Shown here one piece after another: positions 18,651 to 27,940 of a DNA stretch of 64,000 nt (its first letter is position 1; each line of letters opens with the position of its first letter). Position numbers and translations under genes: made by a program. The DNA comes from Oxalobacteraceae bacterium (GTDB taxonomy: Bacteria; Pseudomonadota; Gammaproteobacteria; Burkholderiales; Burkholderiaceae_D), in contig JAUYNR010000049.1 in assembly GCA_030698225.1 (NCBI GenBank), forward strand, positions 1 through 64,000, in the 5' to 3' direction. A model generated the notes under the pieces. That model saw only the letters and a program-made list of their open reading frames with translations, was not told the origin of the DNA and did not search any database.

Positions 18651-19697
18651 ATGACAACTACACCAATCAATACACTCACCATCACCCGGCCCGACGACTG
18701 GCACTTGCATCTGCGCGACGGCGCGGCGCTGGCGTCCGTTCTGCCGCACAGCGCGCGCCAGTTCGGTCGCGCGATTGTGATGCCGAACCTGAAGTCGCCG
18801 GTCACCACCGTCGTGCAAGCGGCCGCGTATCGCGCGCGCATCCTGGCCGCCTTGCCGGCGGAGCTGGCGTTCGAGCCATTGATGACGCTGTACCTGACCG
18901 ACAACACGCCGCCGGACGAAATCCGGCGCGCCAAAGACAGCGGCTTCATCCATGCGGTCAAACTGTATCCGGCCGGCGCCACCACCAATTCCGATGCCGG
19001 CGTGACCGATCTGGCCAACTGTTATAAAACGCTGGAAACGATGCAGGAGATCGGCCTGCCGTTCCTGCTGCATGGCGAGGTGACCGATCCGGAGATCGAC
19101 ATTTTCGACCGTGAGGCGGTCTTCATCGAACGCGTGCTGCAACCGCTGCGACGGGCGATGCCGGCACTGAAAATCGTGTTCGAGCACATCACCACCAAGG
19201 ATGCCGCGCAGTATGTGAGTGATGCGGACGGCCCGATCGCCGCCACCATCACCGCCCATCACCTGCTGTACAACCGCAACGCAATCTTCAGCGGCGGCAT
19301 CCGTCCGCACTACTATTGTTTGCCGATACTCAAGCGCGAAATCCATCGCCAGGCATTGGTGGCGGCGGCCACCAGCGGCGCTGCGCGCTTCTTCCTCGGC
19401 ACCGATTCGGCGCCGCACCCGAAAGGATTGAAGGAAAGCGCCTGCGGTTGCGCCGGCTGCTACACCGCCTTGCATGCAATGGAACTGTATGCGCAGGCTT
19501 TCGACCAAGCCGGCGCGCTTGACAAGCTGGAAGCCTTTGCCAGCTTCAACGGCCCGGCATTTTATGATTTGCCGCGCAATGCCGGCAGCGTGATCCTGCA
19601 GCGCCAGAGCTGGACCGTGCCGGCAGAGTTGCCGCTGGGCGACGCCAGCATCGTGCCCTTGAACGGCGGTGAAAGCATCCACTGGAAACTGCTGTGA
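18651..19697 (+). CDS. pyrC: dihydroorotase
   Basis: A 348-residue class II dihydroorotase, third step of pyrimidine synthesis (carbamoyl aspartate to dihydroorotate). The metal-binding HLHLRDG lies near residue 18, the carbamylated Lys is in HAVKLYPAG, the metal ligands are in LLHGEV and FEHITTKDA, and the catalytic Asp is in LGTDSAPHP. Length and motifs match the E. coli enzyme class. It stands between repeat B copy 1 and a convergent cyclase gene. Confidence 0.94.
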   Translation: MTTTPINTLTITRPDDWHLHLRDGAALASVLPHSARQFGRAIVMPNLKSPVTTVVQAAAYRARILAALPAELAFEPLMTLYLTDNTPPDEIRRAKDSGFIHAVKLYPAGATTNSDAGVTDLANCYKTLETMQEIGLPFLLHGEVTDPEIDIFDREAVFIERVLQPLRRAMPALKIVFEHITTKDAAQYVSDADGPIAATITAHHLLYNRNAIFSGGIRPHYYCLPILKREIHRQALVAAATSGAARFFLGTDSAPHPKGLKESACGCAGCYTALHAMELYAQAFDQAGALDKLEAFASFNGPAFYDLPRNAGSVILQRQSWTVPAELPLGDASIVPLNGGESIHWKLL

Positions 19698-19711
19698 ATT
19701 GAGACTGCAGA

Positions 19712-21292
19712 TCAGCGCTCCGGCAGGGCGGCTTCCCGCTCATCGCAATAGGCGCAATCGCGGCCGTCACGCTTGGCGGCATACAACGCCCGGTCGGCCC
19801 GACTCACAAATGCATCGGGCGTTTCATTGCCGGCGACTGCAATCCCGACGCTGGCGGTCAGGTGTGCTGCGGTGCGGGAATCGGCATGCGGGATGCTGCT
19901 TTCCTGTAATTGCATTCGGATCCGATCCGCCATTTTTCTGGCGCCGTCAAGATCCGTTTCGGGCAGCAGTATGGCGAATTCCTCGCCTCCGATGCGGGCC
20001 ACGAAATCAGCGCTGCGGCACAGCGACAATTCCAGAACTGCCGCCACCGCCTTGAGCGCAATATCGCCCGCCGGATGCCCGTAGTGATCGTTGTAAAGCT
20101 TGAAATAGTCGACATCCAGCATCAGCATGGACAATGGCCGGCCATTGCGCCGTTCCCGGGAAAATTCCAGTGCCAGCCTGGCATCGAAGGCCCTCCGGTT
20201 GGGCAGCCCGGTAAGCGTATCGGTTAGAGTCAGCTCTTTCAGAATTTTGATTTTTGACTCGTTTATGCGCAACAGCATATTGACCTTGCTGGAAAGAATT
20301 CCCAGCTCGTCCGTCCCCTTGATGTCGATGCGTCTGTCCCAGGCGGTTTTCTCGGTAAGCTCGACCAGCTGATTGGTGAACTTGCGCAGACGTTGAACGA
20401 ACAGAAAATGCACGGCCACAGCCAGCAGAATGGCCATGATCAATGCAGTCCACACCAGTTGTTGCTGTACTTGCCGGTATAGGCGCTCTCCTTGCTGGTG
20501 CACTTCGCGCGGCATGTCAAGGGTGATCAGGCCAGCATCGTGCTGCAATAGATCTTGCAAGCGGTAGTAGAGGTGATATGCACTGGAATCGTGCGAAGTC
20601 GAAAAATCACCGGTCCCGAGCGCTCCGGGCGACAGCATGCCGGACCAGAGTGTCAAGCCTGGCGGCAGGTTCCGGGATGCATGCAAATCGAACGGCAACC
20701 TGGTTTGTTCACGCAGTTGCAATTTGAGGGACTGGTCCAGCAAGCGCCCGGTGACCACCGTTCCAACGAAGTTGCCACTGGAATCGCTTCTGGTAATGCG
20801 CGCCCAGCAAGTCAGCATCAAGCCCGCGTCTGTCTTCATCAGTCCGCAACGGGATTTTCGCGCAGCCGTTTTGAATAATGCCGGATAGGGACTTGCTTGC
20901 AGAGTCGGCAGCTGCAACTCGCCGCCCTGTTTGTCGAACGTGGTCATCGATATCAACTGGCCATGCGCGCCATAGATCATCATCAACGACAGGTTGGCCG
21001 GCTCCATCGCGTTGAAGCCGATGTTTTCCTTCGCCCAGGCGGGATTGGGCTGGCTGGCGTGATCGTACATCTCGGTCCATACAGTCCAATCGCGGGTCAG
21101 CGTATTCAAGTGATGGAGGTCCGATTCGATGCTTTGCAGCACCCGTTCCATACTGGCGGTCAGATCCCGACGCTCGATCGCATCGTAACTCGCATTCATG
21201 CTCCTTCCCAGCAAGGTCAGGCTGATTGCTGCCATCAGTCCAAAGCAGATCATGAAAGTTAGCAGGATTTTTAGCCGGATACCCACACACAC
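19712..21292 (-). CDS. CHASE4-type sensor diguanylate cyclase (GGDEF)
   Basis: A membrane sensor of about 526 residues. It has an N-terminal membrane helix, a periplasmic domain with the CHASE4-like DWTVWTEMYDHA motif, a second helix near residue 275, a HAMP-like linker, then a GGDEF domain starting at TLTDTLTGLPNRRAFD. The active site reads GGEEF, which is catalytically competent, so it should make c-di-GMP. An RxxD product-inhibition motif is not obvious before it. The start is a GTG (21292, or 21286 two codons later); no ATG is better placed. Confidence 0.85.
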   Translation of the reverse strand: MCVGIRLKILLTFMICFGLMAAISLTLLGRSMNASYDAIERRDLTASMERVLQSIESDLHHLNTLTRDWTVWTEMYDHASQPNPAWAKENIGFNAMEPANLSLMMIYGAHGQLISMTTFDKQGGELQLPTLQASPYPALFKTAARKSRCGLMKTDAGLMLTCWARITRSDSSGNFVGTVVTGRLLDQSLKLQLREQTRLPFDLHASRNLPPGLTLWSGMLSPGALGTGDFSTSHDSSAYHLYYRLQDLLQHDAGLITLDMPREVHQQGERLYRQVQQQLVWTALIMAILLAVAVHFLFVQRLRKFTNQLVELTEKTAWDRRIDIKGTDELGILSSKVNMLLRINESKIKILKELTLTDTLTGLPNRRAFDARLALEFSRERRNGRPLSMLMLDVDYFKLYNDHYGHPAGDIALKAVAAVLELSLCRSADFVARIGGEEFAILLPETDLDGARKMADRIRMQLQESSIPHADSRTAAHLTASVGIAVAGNETPDAFVSRADRALYAAKRDGRDCAYCDEREAALPER

Positions 21293-21741
21293 CTTTTGAG
21301 AAGCTGTAAATTAGCCAATGCCGCGCCTGTTCGCACACCATGCGCAACCGCTTCGGAGCCTCATAACTTGATAAAAATACCGGAGTATCATCATATTCAT
21401 GATAGCTGCTGCATATTCTTATTTGTATTTTAAATATACTCATGCCTTCACTTGCTCGCATCGAGCGCTGGCTCCAGGCCAGTGCCTTGCCCATGAAGGA
21501 TGTGGATTATGTCGGCCGATAATATCATCGTGCATTGCGCCTTGGAAATATATTGCTTCGTGTTAAATGCTGTGAGCGAGCTGTCGCCCGTGTTCGCATC
21601 GCCGGTGCCGGCAAGCTGGTGGTGAAACTTGAATCGGGTGCCGATAATGGACTATATTGATAATGAGATTAGTCTGAAATGCCGTGGACGCGGCTGATTT
21701 TTGGGTGGCGTAAATTGTTATTTGATACTTGTGGGGTAAAC
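21293..21741. other. 449-base divergent intergenic region
   Basis: Separates the divergent cyclase and HExxH genes. It holds the degenerate family A repeat and an AT-rich stretch. Only very short open frames occur (for example 26 codons from 21442) and I recognise none of them; a decayed gene is possible. Confidence 0.4.
21377..21441 (-). repeat. 73-bp intergenic repeat (family A), copy 4, reverse, degenerate
   Basis: Read on the minus strand it starts GAGTATATTTAAAATAC and ends near CCGGTATT, matching the two ends of the family, but the central CCGCATA block is altered to ATATGCAG and the length is about 65. Confidence 0.45.
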
Positions 21742-22725
21742 ATGAAACGGGTTGTCTTGTGTGCATCGATTGCTTTGTCCATGTTGAGCGCGCAGGGCGT
21801 TCGTGCTGCCGACTTGAGAGTCGACCAGCAGCGAAAAGCCGGCACCAGCAAAGGTGCCGAGACCAAGCGCAGGCTCGCGATCCGGGTCGAGGAAGGTGAG
21901 TGGGGCGGCGCGAAGCCGGAGGAAATCGAAGCCCTGCTGTACGCGGTCGCCGACACATTGCTCACGCATTTTCCGGAACGGCAGCTTAATCCGATCATCG
22001 TCTCGCCTACCCAGCAGGGTCCGATTGTGTTTTACCAAAAGGGGCCGAAAAACGAATACCAGGTCCATCTGGCGGCCAAGGGCCAGCGCTGGGCAGAATA
22101 CATCTATGAATTCTCGCACGAGCTGTTTCATATCCTCGCCAACTACGAGAATCACGCGCCGCCTAAAAATGCACCCCACCTGTGGTTCGAGGAAACACTG
22201 TGCGAGACCGTTTCACTGTATACCTTGAGGCAACTGTCCGCGCGCTGGGAGCAGTCGCCGCCGCGCCCGGAATGGAAGGGATACGCACCCACTCTAAGCA
22301 AGTTTGCCCGACGGGTGTTCAACGAGCCGCATCGCCAGCTGCCTGCCAACACGTCACTGGCGCAATGGTTCAGGGAAAATGGCCCGCTGCTGCTTGGAAA
22401 CCCTCATCTGCGTGCCAAGAACGAATTGATCGCCAATCTGTTCCTGCCCGTCCTTGAGCATAACCGGGACTGGCAGGCGGTCGCTTTCCTCAATCCCGAA
22501 GTGATGCAGGGGAATGTGGGTTTTTATGATTACCTTGCCAGCTGGCACAGCAGAACGCCCCCGGAGCACCAGGAATTCACCCGTCTTGCGATGCGGATGT
22601 TCCATTTCGATGCACCTGAGGCGGCTCAATACAAGCTTGCCAAAGTCGGGCCGCAAGCGCCGGCATCGGATCGGCCCGTCGCAGCGCAACAGTTGCTGGG
22701 TGCGGCAGGTTCGAGTCGGGATTAG
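21742..22725 (+). CDS. exported HExxH putative metallopeptidase, unknown function
   Basis: A 327-residue exported protein; the signal peptide ends near VRA/AD (about residue 22). HELFH (H126, E127, H130) in a helix, followed about 20 residues later by WFEETLCET (E150/E151), resembles a gluzincin zinc site. I do not recognise the family. The residues between, YENHAPPKNAPHLWF, suggest a substrate-loop region. No membrane helix follows the signal, so it is periplasmic or secreted. TGGGGT precedes the ATG. It is isolated, with long gaps on both sides, so context gives no role. Confidence 0.7.
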   Translation: MKRVVLCASIALSMLSAQGVRAADLRVDQQRKAGTSKGAETKRRLAIRVEEGEWGGAKPEEIEALLYAVADTLLTHFPERQLNPIIVSPTQQGPIVFYQKGPKNEYQVHLAAKGQRWAEYIYEFSHELFHILANYENHAPPKNAPHLWFEETLCETVSLYTLRQLSARWEQSPPRPEWKGYAPTLSKFARRVFNEPHRQLPANTSLAQWFRENGPLLLGNPHLRAKNELIANLFLPVLEHNRDWQAVAFLNPEVMQGNVGFYDYLASWHSRTPPEHQEFTRLAMRMFHFDAPEAAQYKLAKVGPQAPASDRPVAAQQLLGAAGSSRD

Positions 22726-23108
22726 GGAGATTATTTTCTGCTGGACATGTTGCAAAATTTCATGATTCTGTGCAGATTCGATCAACAGGTGGATTCCGGG
22801 AAAGCACTTGAAGCCTCGGTATTTAGTGCTGATTAATGCTTGCATTGTGTATTTTTCGACCTAAAATTCAATTAAGAATCGTAACTGCGATGGTTCGGAA
22901 GTTGTTTGATCGAAGAGTAGGAGCGGATTCTTGAAAGGAGTTGTAATTTTACTTCGGTGAAAAATGTATGTTTAAAGAATGGCTTGCGGTTGGCTTAAAG
23001 AATGGTGCAATTGCAAGCTTGGGGACGGCTCTTCCGATTGATGCGCGCTGCGCATAATGTTAGTGGAGTCGCCAAGAAAGGTGTTTTTTAAACTGGTTGG
23101 AGGCTATC
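22726..23108. other. 383-base intergenic region
   Basis: AT-rich and without a recognised gene. One 29-codon frame (22968-23057) with GGTGA seven bases upstream is possible but unsupported otherwise. The last 15 bases hold the GGAGG site of the next gene. Confidence 0.4.
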
Positions 23109-23438
23109 ATGAAAACCAGATCATTGATCGCTGCGGTGATTGCGTTGTCCGCGATCGCCTTTGTCGGTCCAACTTTCGCAGATCGTCCCTCTGACGAACC
23201 GATCGCTTCGTCGACCAAATCCCGCGCAGAAGTGCGGGCTGAACTGGAGCAAGCTCGTAAAGACGGCTTGTTGATGCATTCGGGTGAACGTGGGTATTAC
23301 GATGAATGGGCTCGGCCGGGCGCACATGGTGTCGCCGGTTCGCGCTATTCGGGTCTCACGCGTGAAGAGGTAAGAGCTGAAGCAATAGAGCACATGAAAG
23401 ACTTTAAATCGGGAAGCGACGATATGTATGGCAGATAA
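23109..23438 (+). CDS. small exported DUF4148-like protein
   Basis: A 109-residue protein with a clear signal peptide (cleavage near TFA/DR, residue 24). The mature part has two similar units, KSRAEVRAELEQARKDG and GLTREEVRAEAIEHMKD, typical of DUF4148 proteins that are common in Burkholderiales and of unknown function. GGAGG lies eight bases before the ATG at 23109. A strong terminator follows at 23525. Confidence 0.8.
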   Translation: MKTRSLIAAVIALSAIAFVGPTFADRPSDEPIASSTKSRAEVRAELEQARKDGLLMHSGERGYYDEWARPGAHGVAGSRYSGLTREEVRAEAIEHMKDFKSGSDDMYGR

Positions 23439-23524
23439 GACGAAGAAGCTATTTTCAACGCATCATAAGCAATGAATGCTAAATAGATTTGCTACTGCAA
23501 ATCTGATTGTCAGTATCAATTGAA

Positions 23525-23568
23525 CTCCCGCGCGATGCATCGACTGGTGTCGTCGCGCGGGAGTTTTT
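23525..23568 (+). terminator. rho-independent terminator
   Basis: CTCCCGCGCGA and TCGCGCGGGAG form a perfect 11-base stem followed by TTTTT. It probably ends the DUF4148 transcript. Confidence 0.85.
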
Positions 23569-23731
23569 CGTCGTTCTCCACCTGTTTGCCGCCGCGCGCT
23601 TAGCCTACTTGCTGGCATGCGTATCCGGTATAAAATTGCAGCCTCAGCCGCCATTAATGCGCCGAGGATTTCCGATCTCGATGCGCTTGATGCCGCCAGG
23701 CAAGCGCAGTGCGGGCCCCATCGCGCAAAAC

Positions 23732-23803
23732 ATACTGGACTTGGTATTTTAAATCCCGCAGTGAAACTATGCGGGTGAGTCAGTATTTAAATATATACTC
23801 CCG
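23732..23803 (-). repeat. 73-bp intergenic repeat (family A), copy 5, reverse
   Basis: On the minus strand: CGGGAGTATATA, CCCGCA, AAAATACC and CCAGTATG. The central dyad is CCCGCA with TGCGGG. It lies about 37 bases before the DUF3025 gene. Confidence 0.85.
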
Positions 23804-23839
23804 TTTAAATTTAAAATGCCACCGCAAGGATGACGCCGC

Positions 23840-24640
23840 ATGTTGCCGCCCTTTTACGCCCTCATCGACTGGTCCCGACCCTGGTATGGGTCGATCCACG
23901 CCGCCGCCCTGAATATCATCAATGCGCCGGACTGGCGCACCGCATTGAATGCGCAGGCCGTTATGAAGCGGCTGCGCAATCATCGCGGCTTGCCGCTATC
24001 GTTCGTGCCGCAGGAAAGTCTGCCTGCCGGCGCTGCCTATGAGGCGTTCATCAGCGCTGCCGCTTGCGTGCCGACGCGCGAGAATCTGCATGATTTTTTC
24101 AATGCGCTGGTCTGGCTGAGTTTCCCGCTCATCAAGCGCCAGCTCAATGCGCTGCAGGCGGCGCAGATCGCGCAGGCCGGTGTCGGCAAGGCGCGCGGCG
24201 CGGCGCGCGATGGCGCCACCATTTTCGATGAGAATGCAGCACTACTGGTGTTGCGCGATGCGCCGCCGGGCCGGGCGCTGCTTGACGCGTTGCGCAGCCA
24301 TCGATGGTGCGATGCCTTGGTCGGGCAGCGCGCCGATTTCGGCAGCGAGGCCGAAGTCTGGCTGTTCGGCCATGCATTGATGGAAAAGCTGGTGACGCCG
24401 TACAAGGCGATCACTGCGCACACCCGTGTGGTGCTGGTCGATGACGCATATTTTGCATTGGATCAAGCGCATCGCCGCATCTGGATCGACTTTCAGGTGG
24501 CGCAGGAACTGGCCAGGCAGGGCTTGACTACCGCCGATTTCACGCCGCTGCCGGTGCTCGGCGTGCCGGGGTGGTGGCCGGCGCAGGATGCCGCGTTTTA
24601 CGCCGATGCCAGCGTGTTCCGGCCAAAGAGACGGCGCTGA
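23840..24640 (+). CDS. DUF3025 family protein
   Basis: A 266-residue protein matching DUF3025, recognisable by VPTRENLHDFFNALVWLSFP at about residues 76-95. The family has no established function and this copy has no signal peptide or membrane helix. AAGGA lies about ten bases before the ATG. It is preceded by a family A repeat and followed by the Fur-regulated ftr operon, with no sign of co-regulation. Confidence 0.8.
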   Translation: MLPPFYALIDWSRPWYGSIHAAALNIINAPDWRTALNAQAVMKRLRNHRGLPLSFVPQESLPAGAAYEAFISAAACVPTRENLHDFFNALVWLSFPLIKRQLNALQAAQIAQAGVGKARGAARDGATIFDENAALLVLRDAPPGRALLDALRSHRWCDALVGQRADFGSEAEVWLFGHALMEKLVTPYKAITAHTRVVLVDDAYFALDQAHRRIWIDFQVAQELARQGLTTADFTPLPVLGVPGWWPAQDAAFYADASVFRPKRRR

Positions 24641-24692
24641 CTGGTTCGGCTGGCGCGCCGGACGCTTTGGATACGCAAAAAAATACAAATAC

Positions 24693-24711
24693 AAATGAGA
24701 ATGATTCCTAT
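24693..24711 (+). promoter_or_regulatory. Fur box upstream of ftrA
   Basis: AAATGAGAATGATTCCTAT resembles the Fur consensus (repeats of GATAAT-type hexamers around an inverted centre). It lies about 50 bases before the ftrA start, where an iron-responsive operator is expected. Confidence 0.7.
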
Positions 24712-24762
24712 TGTTGTGCTAGAATTATTCCATTCGACAACTGTAATAAAGGTAAGCACATC

Positions 24763-25302
24763 ATGAAAAAATCCCTGGCCACCCTGCTGTTCTCCAGTTT
24801 GGCATTAATTGGCGCCGCACACGCGGCCGAAACGCCGATCGGCAAGCACCAGATTCTGCACGGCATGGAAATCGGCGCGGTGTATTTACAGCCTATCAAG
24901 ATGGAGCCAGAGGGCATGATGGGCAAGGTGGAATCTACCGATATCCACCTCGAAGCCGATATCCATGCGGTCAAGGACAATCCGAACGCGTATGCCGAAG
25001 GCGACTGGGTTCCGTATCTGGTCGTGAAGTACGAACTGAGCAAGGTCGGCAGCAATTTCAAGGCGGCCGGCGAGATGATGCCGATGCTGGCCAGCGACGG
25101 CCCACATTATGGCGACAACGTGAAGCTGTCCGGTCCCGGCAAATACAAGCTGAAGCTGACTGTGTTGCCGCCGTCGGCCAATGCCCAGTCCCATTTCGGC
25201 CGTCATGTCGACAAGGAAACCGGGGTTGCGCCGTGGTTCAAGTCATTTGACCTGAACTACGATTTCGCCTTTGCCGGCACCGGCAAAAAAGGCGGCTATT
25301 GA
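24763..25302 (+). CDS. ftrA: periplasmic iron-binding protein, P19/Tpd family
   Basis: A 179-residue exported protein of the Tp34/P19 family, the first component of FtrABCD/P19 ferrous iron uptake systems. The signal peptide ends AHA/AE. The metal-site Met and His residues appear in MEPEGMMG and in HLEADIHA, with later His in GPHYGD and SHFGRHVD. It begins a four-gene operon with a Fur box about 50 bases upstream. AAGG precedes the ATG. Confidence 0.88.
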   Translation: MKKSLATLLFSSLALIGAAHAAETPIGKHQILHGMEIGAVYLQPIKMEPEGMMGKVESTDIHLEADIHAVKDNPNAYAEGDWVPYLVVKYELSKVGSNFKAAGEMMPMLASDGPHYGDNVKLSGPGKYKLKLTVLPPSANAQSHFGRHVDKETGVAPWFKSFDLNYDFAFAGTGKKGGY

Positions 25303-25356
25303 TCGATGCAGGCCGGATCAGTGATCCGGCCAGATGACCATGGTTTCGGAGGCAGG

Positions 25357-25689
25357 ATGTTCAAGCAATTCGCAGTATTTTGCGCCGCGCTGCTATTCGC
25401 AGGCGCGGCTTTTGCCGGTGAGGATTTGCTGACCTTCAGATTGAATTGCAATAACGGCGTGTTCGCGCCGAAGGTGTTGCAGGTGCCGGCCGGCAAGAAA
25501 TTCAAGCTGGAAATTCATAACGTCGGCACCGAGGCGATCGAGTTCGAAAGCAGGCAATTACGCAAGGAAAAAGCTTTAAACCCGGGCGGAAAATCGTTTG
25601 TCGTGATTTATCCACTGGAGCCCGGCGAGTACAAGTACTTCGATGATTTTCATCTCAATGTCGGGCAGGGCAGCATAGTCGCCAAGTAA
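25357..25689 (+). CDS. ftrB: periplasmic cupredoxin-like iron uptake protein
   Basis: A 110-residue exported protein with a cupredoxin (EfeO-like) fold, the second component of FtrABCD systems, thought to oxidise or chaperone iron for the permease. The signal peptide ends AFA/GE. The core VPAGKKFKLEIHNVGTEAIEF and the ending PGEYKYFDDFH are typical. The ATG at 25357 directly follows GGAGGCAGG; the longer reading from 25306 has no signal-peptide start. Confidence 0.85.
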   Translation: MFKQFAVFCAALLFAGAAFAGEDLLTFRLNCNNGVFAPKVLQVPAGKKFKLEIHNVGTEAIEFESRQLRKEKALNPGGKSFVVIYPLEPGEYKYFDDFHLNVGQGSIVAK

Positions 25690-25708
25690 GTCTTTTCCAT
25701 ATCCAATC

Positions 25709-26539
25709 ATGCAAAATTTCACTCAAATCCTGTTCGTGATCTGGCGCGAAACCGTCGAGGCGATGCTGGTAGTCGGCATCCTGTATGCATGGCTGTCGCA
25801 TCACCCGGCCGGCGCGCGCGGCTTGACGTATCTGTGGGGCGGCGTGCTGGCCGGCTTGGCCGGGGCTTTTCTGCTGGGCTTGGGGATAGAGGCGATGGAT
25901 GATCTGCTGTCGGAGGAAGGACATGCGTATTTCATGGCCGGCATGCTGCTGGTTGCGGCAGCACTGATTGTGCAGATGGTGTTTTGGATGCGCGGCAATG
26001 GGCCGCGCCTGAAGCGGGATCTGGAGCAATCGCTAAGCGCCAGCGTGCAAACGCAAAACTGGTGGGGCGTGTTTTCGCTGGCGGCGATCGCGGTCGCGCG
26101 CGAGGGCAGCGAAACGGTGGTGTTCGTATCGAGTCTGGCCATGGGCGGCAATGGCTTCGCCTCGGCCTCGTTCTGGCTGGCGCTGGGTTTGGGCGCGCTG
26201 CTGGCCGGCGTTACCTTTGCGCTGCTGCAACTGGGCGGCAAGCTGGTTTCATGGCGTGCATTCTTTCGCACCACCGAAGTCCTGCTGTTGCTGCTGGCAT
26301 GTGCGCTGCTGCTGAGCGCAGTGGACCAACTGATCGGTGTGCAACTGCTGCCGGTGATCGTGGCGCAGGTCTGGGATACCAGCCGCTTGCTCGATGACGG
26401 TTCGTTGCCGGGCAGTCTGGTGTCGTCGTTCACCGGTTACCGCGCCCGTCCGGATCTGCTGAGCCTGATGGTCTTCGCCGGCTACTGGCTGGCGATCCGC
26501 TGGATGCTGCGCTCAAGCCGTCCCGCGATTGCAGCATGA
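25709..26539 (+). CDS. ftrC: FTR1-family iron permease
   Basis: A 276-residue inner-membrane permease with about seven helices. Two REXXE motifs that bind iron are visible: RETVE at residues 13-17 and REGSE at 131-135. This is the membrane channel of the Ftr system. Its stop overlaps the ftrD start by four bases, so the pair is translationally coupled. Confidence 0.92.
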   Translation: MQNFTQILFVIWRETVEAMLVVGILYAWLSHHPAGARGLTYLWGGVLAGLAGAFLLGLGIEAMDDLLSEEGHAYFMAGMLLVAAALIVQMVFWMRGNGPRLKRDLEQSLSASVQTQNWWGVFSLAAIAVAREGSETVVFVSSLAMGGNGFASASFWLALGLGALLAGVTFALLQLGGKLVSWRAFFRTTEVLLLLLACALLLSAVDQLIGVQLLPVIVAQVWDTSRLLDDGSLPGSLVSSFTGYRARPDLLSLMVFAGYWLAIRWMLRSSRPAIAA

Positions 26540-27909
26540 GTGCACTGGCGCTGGCCCCGCTGGGACACTGGCTGCAAAGCCACGCTGGTCTGATCCGGCG
26601 CGTGCAATGGGTGGTGGTGCTCTTCTACGCCGCGCTGCTGGTGCTGCCGGCGGTGTTGCCGCTGCCTGACGAACGCGCGCACATCGTCAATAATCTGACC
26701 ATTTTTGCCCAGTTCATATTCTGGGGTATCTGGTGGCCGTTCGTGCTGTTGAGCATGGTGCTGGTCGGGCGGGCTTGGTGCGGCGTGCTGTGCCCGGAGG
26801 GCGCCTTGACCGAGTGGGCCAGCGGCAGGGGCCGCAACCGCAGCATTCCGCGCTGGATGCGCTGGGGCGGCTGGCCGTTCGTGGCGTTCAGCCTGACCAC
26901 GCTGTACGGCCAGCTGGTCAGCGTCTATCAATATCCGAAGGCGGTGTTGTTGGTGCTGGGCGGCTCCACCGCGGCCGCCGTCATCGTCGGCTATCTGTAC
27001 GGGCGCGAAAAGCGGGTCTGGTGCAAATACCTGTGCCCGGTCAACGGCGTTTTCGAGTTGCTCAGCAAGCTGGCGCCGATGCATAACAAGGTCAATGCCG
27101 CAGCCTGGCGCAAGTCTTACCATAGCGTGACCCCGATTGTGCCGATCAATTGCGCGCCGCTGGTGGCGATGCGCCAGATGCAAGGCGCCAGCGATTGCCA
27201 CATGTGCGGACGTTGCAGCGGCCATCGCGACGCCGTCGTGCTCAGCGCCCGGGCTCCGAATCACGAGGTGGTCAAGCTGGGTGCGCAATTGGCGACCGGC
27301 TGGCAAAGCGTGCTGATCCTGTTCGGCCTGCTCGGCATCGCGCTGGGCGCCTTCCAGTGGACCGTCAATCCGCATTTCATCGTGGTCAAGCAATGGATCG
27401 CCGCATGGCTGATCGAGCGCGACATCCTGTGGCCGTTCGCGGAGAACGCGCCGTGGTGGCTGCTGACCAATTATCCGGCACTGCGCGATGTATTCTCGTG
27501 GCTCGACGGCGCGCTGGTGACCGGCTATATTCTGGGCATGGGCGTGCTGATGGGCGGCGCACTGACCGCCATCATCGGCCTGGCCAGCCGCCTGCTGGGG
27601 CCATGGCAGCGCCAGCGCTTTCATCATCTCAGCCAGGCACTGATTCCGCTGGCCGGTGGCGGCGTGTTTCTCGGCCTGTCGGCGCTGACCGTCAATCTGC
27701 TCAAGAACGATGGGGTGCCGGTGTCCTGGGTCGGCGACCTGCGGCTGTTGCTGTTGATCGGCGCCAGTCTGTGGTCGTTCTGGCTGGCGGCAGGCGTCAC
27801 CCGCCAGTACCCGGCTAGCGCGTCGCAGCGCTGGGCCGCGCTGGGCGTATTCAGTCTGGCGCTGGCATTGGTCGATATCAACTGGGTGTTGATGTTCTGG
27901 ATTTGGTAG
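26536..27909 (+). CDS. ftrD: NapH/polyferredoxin-like membrane protein of the ferrous iron system
   Basis: A 457-residue membrane protein with several hydrophobic segments and Cys clusters WCGVLCPEG, WCKYLCPVNG and CHMCGRCSG, as in 4Fe-4S polyferredoxins (NapH/CcoG class). In FtrABCD it is the fourth component, proposed to pass electrons during iron uptake. The third cluster lacks a complete CxxCxxCxxxC pattern, which may mean an unusual or incomplete cluster. It ends the operon; a family A repeat follows in the convergent gap. Confidence 0.85.
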   Translation: MSALALAPLGHWLQSHAGLIRRVQWVVVLFYAALLVLPAVLPLPDERAHIVNNLTIFAQFIFWGIWWPFVLLSMVLVGRAWCGVLCPEGALTEWASGRGRNRSIPRWMRWGGWPFVAFSLTTLYGQLVSVYQYPKAVLLVLGGSTAAAVIVGYLYGREKRVWCKYLCPVNGVFELLSKLAPMHNKVNAAAWRKSYHSVTPIVPINCAPLVAMRQMQGASDCHMCGRCSGHRDAVVLSARAPNHEVVKLGAQLATGWQSVLILFGLLGIALGAFQWTVNPHFIVVKQWIAAWLIERDILWPFAENAPWWLLTNYPALRDVFSWLDGALVTGYILGMGVLMGGALTAIIGLASRLLGPWQRQRFHHLSQALIPLAGGGVFLGLSALTVNLLKNDGVPVSWVGDLRLLLLIGASLWSFWLAAGVTRQYPASASQRWAALGVFSLALALVDINWVLMFWIW

Positions 27910-27940
27910 GCGATACCGGCTCCGCTCCGGCGGTATGGCA

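Noticed and set aside
23507-23752. 81-codon frame on the plus strand
   Set aside because: It runs through a strong terminator and into a family A repeat, and has no ribosome site or recognisable domain.
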